Below the pieces are notes generated by a model. That model was given only the letters and a program-made list of their open reading frames with translations, had not been told where the DNA came from and did not search any database. Positions 8,149-9,072 of a stretch of 9,072 bases of DNA are shown piece after piece; position 1 is the first letter of the stretch, and the number at the start of each line of letters is the position of its first letter. The DNA lies in assembly GCA_021295675.1 (NCBI GenBank), contig JAGWBY010000061.1, positions 1 through 9,072 on the forward strand, written 5' to 3'. The DNA comes from Candidatus Latescibacterota bacterium. GTDB taxonomy: Bacteria > Latescibacterota > UBA2968 > UBA8231. A program made the translations under genes and the position numbers.

Positions 8149-8442
8149 TTATACGACGGACTCTTCCACGAACTCCGGCGTTTCTAATGCGACGAGTACG
8201 CCCAATGCGTTGCATACCTTGAGAAACGTCGAAACATTGCAATTAGCTCCATGCTCCAGATTGGATAGTTGCTGCTGAGTAACTTTCGCTTTTTCCGCGA
8301 CTTCTCGCTGGGACAAGCCAAGGCGCTGGCGGACCTCAAGTATTTGCATCGAAAGCTGGGCCAACTGCTTTCCTTCTGAAAACAGCTTGCGAAAGCGATC
8401 ATGCTGAAGTTTGTCCTCAAGATGACCTTTGAGCGTCTTCAT
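8149..8442 (-). CDS. XRE-family transcription regulator, HigA-like antitoxin without a toxin
   Basis: A 97-residue protein with a clear Cro/C1-type helix-turn-helix in its middle: LSQREVAEKAKVTQQQLSNL, followed by EHGANCNVSTFLKVCNALG. The leading segment (KLQHDRFRKLFSEGKQL) is of the kind seen in HigA-like antitoxins. In those systems the protein binds its own promoter and neutralises a HigB/RelE-type RNase. I chose ATG at 8440-8442, because GAGG (minus strand of 8449-8452) lies seven bases upstream. The in-frame ATG at 8452-8454 overlaps that site and would add only four residues. No toxin gene is present: the upstream side holds a FlgD-Ig remnant, and the downstream side is 40 bases from the end of the convergent STAND gene. 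It is therefore an orphan antitoxin or a free-standing regulator. Which genes it controls besides itself is unknown. Confidence 0.8.
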   Translation of the reverse strand: MKTLKGHLEDKLQHDRFRKLFSEGKQLAQLSMQILEVRQRLGLSQREVAEKAKVTQQQLSNLEHGANCNVSTFLKVCNALGVLVALETPEFVEESVV

Positions 8443-8470
8443 CGTAAGCCTCATTTATGATGTAAATACA

Positions 8471-8490
8471 CTTGCGCTAGTCAGCGTAAG
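8471..8490. promoter_or_regulatory. Inverted repeat, putative operator of the XRE regulator
   Basis: CTTGCGCT (8471-8478) and AGCGTAAG (8483-8490) form an eight-base inverted repeat with one mismatch and a four-base spacer. It is centred about 39 bases upstream of the regulator's ATG, a normal place for an autoregulatory XRE operator. One arm, ACTTGCGC, recurs at 8498-8505, 28 bases on. A1 TGAC-like -35 and a TCATAA or TATTTA -10 can be proposed on the minus strand but are not convincing. The repeat overlaps the stop codon of the FlgD-Ig remnant (8481-8483). Confidence 0.4.
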
Positions 8491-8666
8491 AAAAGCAACT
8501 TGCGCGTCAATTCCACTCTCTCGGTTTCCAAGTGATAGAGATACACGCCGCTATCTACGACTTGGCCACTGTGGTCGCGGCCATCCCAATCGACTTCGCC
8601 TCACCTGGTCGCAACTTGGCCGGTGATGAGGGTGCGGATTTTCTGTCTTTGGAGGTTGGGATTGTA
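8481..8666 (-). pseudogene. C-terminal FlgD-Ig-like domain fragment of a lost secreted protein
   Basis: On the minus strand one frame reads YNPNLQRQKIRTLITGQVATR, then TGA (8601-8603), then GEVDWDGRDHSGQVVDSG, VYLYHLETE and finally LTRKLLFLR with a stop at 8481-8483. The WDGRD(x)xGxxVxSGVYxYxLE signature and the terminal TRK-hydrophobic-LR tail are those of the FlgD Ig-like domain, found at the C-terminus of many large secreted or surface proteins. Only about 60 codons remain. The upstream part of the gene is missing: homology stops near 8666, and McrC ends at 8710. The internal TGA looks like a CGA-to-TGA change. This is a leftover of a gene that was at the site before the restriction gene arrived or was rearranged. 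It has no likely function, although its end now doubles as the promoter region of the XRE gene. The 43 bases from 8667 to 8709 show nothing else. Confidence 0.75.
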
Positions 8667-8709
8667 GGACAACATAGGGGCATGGATCATCTTGGCGGCT
8701 GAGAGGAAA

Positions 8710-9072
8710 TCAAGCACTCGTGAGTACCTCCATTGACCGCTGCACGCTTTCCTTTGGATGCTCGACGTCGAACGGCAGGCAAATCAGTGTTAAATCATCA
8801 AGAATTTGATATCGCAGTTTGTCTTTGTTCGTGAAGGTCTGTGACCGCGGATAGATCAGCGCCACGGCATCACAACCGTAGCCCTTACCATAGGCGTAAA
8901 GCTGGTACAGGTCGTCTTGGTCGATACCATGCTTCGGATGGTCGGCAACCGCATTGATGTGCTTCCACTTGGCGTCGAGAATGAAGGCTACGTCTCCATG
9001 TTTCCTTTCCCAAAGGGAGATGTCCGGTTTCATCATGAACGCGGCTCGACCATCGATATTGGCTAAGGGCTT
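8710..9072 (-). CDS. mcrC: McrC, C-terminal nuclease part of a type IV McrBC restriction system (partial)
   Basis: The frame enters from the right edge with KPLANIDGRAAFMMKPDISL and ends at 8710, giving the last 120 residues of a protein usually about 350-400 residues long. The PD-(D/E)XK nuclease motif is visible as MKPDI, then FILDAKWK (Asp-Ala-Lys), followed by DDLYQLYAYGKGYGCDAVALIYP, which is characteristic of McrC. McrC is the nuclease subunit that works with the GTP-driven AAA+ motor McrB to cut DNA carrying methylated or otherwise modified cytosine. The ATG at 9034-9036 is internal, not the real start, since coding sequence continues upstream to the window edge. McrB would be expected further to the right. 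The C-terminal tail (HPKESVQRSMEVLTSA) is not conserved to my knowledge. The catalytic part shows no lesion. Confidence 0.85.
   Translation of the reverse strand, partial: KPLANIDGRAAFMMKPDISLWERKHGDVAFILDAKWKHINAVADHPKHGIDQDDLYQLYAYGKGYGCDAVALIYPRSQTFTNKDKLRYQILDDLTLICLPFDVEHPKESVQRSMEVLTSA

Noticed and set aside
8429..8626. 65-codon plus-strand ORF opposite the XRE start and FlgD-Ig relic.
   Set aside because: The minus strand carries recognisable protein signatures over the same bases, and the plus-strand product resembles nothing.

Overview
This window looks like a decaying bacterial defence island. It holds one large, apparently intact STAND-type nuclease gene, flanked by broken or orphaned pieces of at least four other systems. 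The source organism cannot be fixed from the sequence. Base composition is moderate in GC. Two weak hints exist: a FlgD-Ig-type C-terminal tail (8481-8666), a domain common in secreted proteins of several candidate phyla, and an IS630 copy resembling those of cyanobacteria and other repeat-rich genomes. I read it as a mobile-element-rich environmental bacterium or metagenomic contig, with low confidence.

Layout. 4-1135: a complete IS630-family insertion with imperfect terminal inverted repeats and a TA on each side. Its minus-strand transposase is interrupted by an A8-tract frame change and an in-frame amber codon just before a catalytic Asp. 1138-2897: a plus-strand reading frame that starts directly at the IS border without a start codon. 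It is the C-terminal 586 codons of a large helical protein, tentatively the C-terminal part of a SIR2-type defence protein. 2956-3415: a 39-codon small ORF and an intact MNT-type nucleotidyltransferase antitoxin. 3402-3657: remains of the partner HEPN toxin, with a stop after 21 codons and a frameshift. 3687-8108: a 1473-residue protein with an N-terminal PD-(D/E)XK nuclease, a P-loop STAND NTPase and a long helical C-terminus, the architecture of Avs-type phage sensors. 8149-8442 (minus): an XRE/HigA-like regulator with a putative operator upstream but no toxin. 8481-8666 (minus): a pseudogene tail of a FlgD-Ig protein. 8710-9072 (minus, running off the window): the C-terminal nuclease part of McrC of a type IV McrBC restriction system.

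How the parts relate. The STAND nuclease and McrC are the two parts that could still be functional, each degrading DNA after recognising invaders (known for the families, inferred here). The MNT antitoxin has outlived its toxin, the SIR2-type gene has been cut by the IS, and the XRE regulator stands alone. No CRISPR array, tRNA or rRNA was seen.
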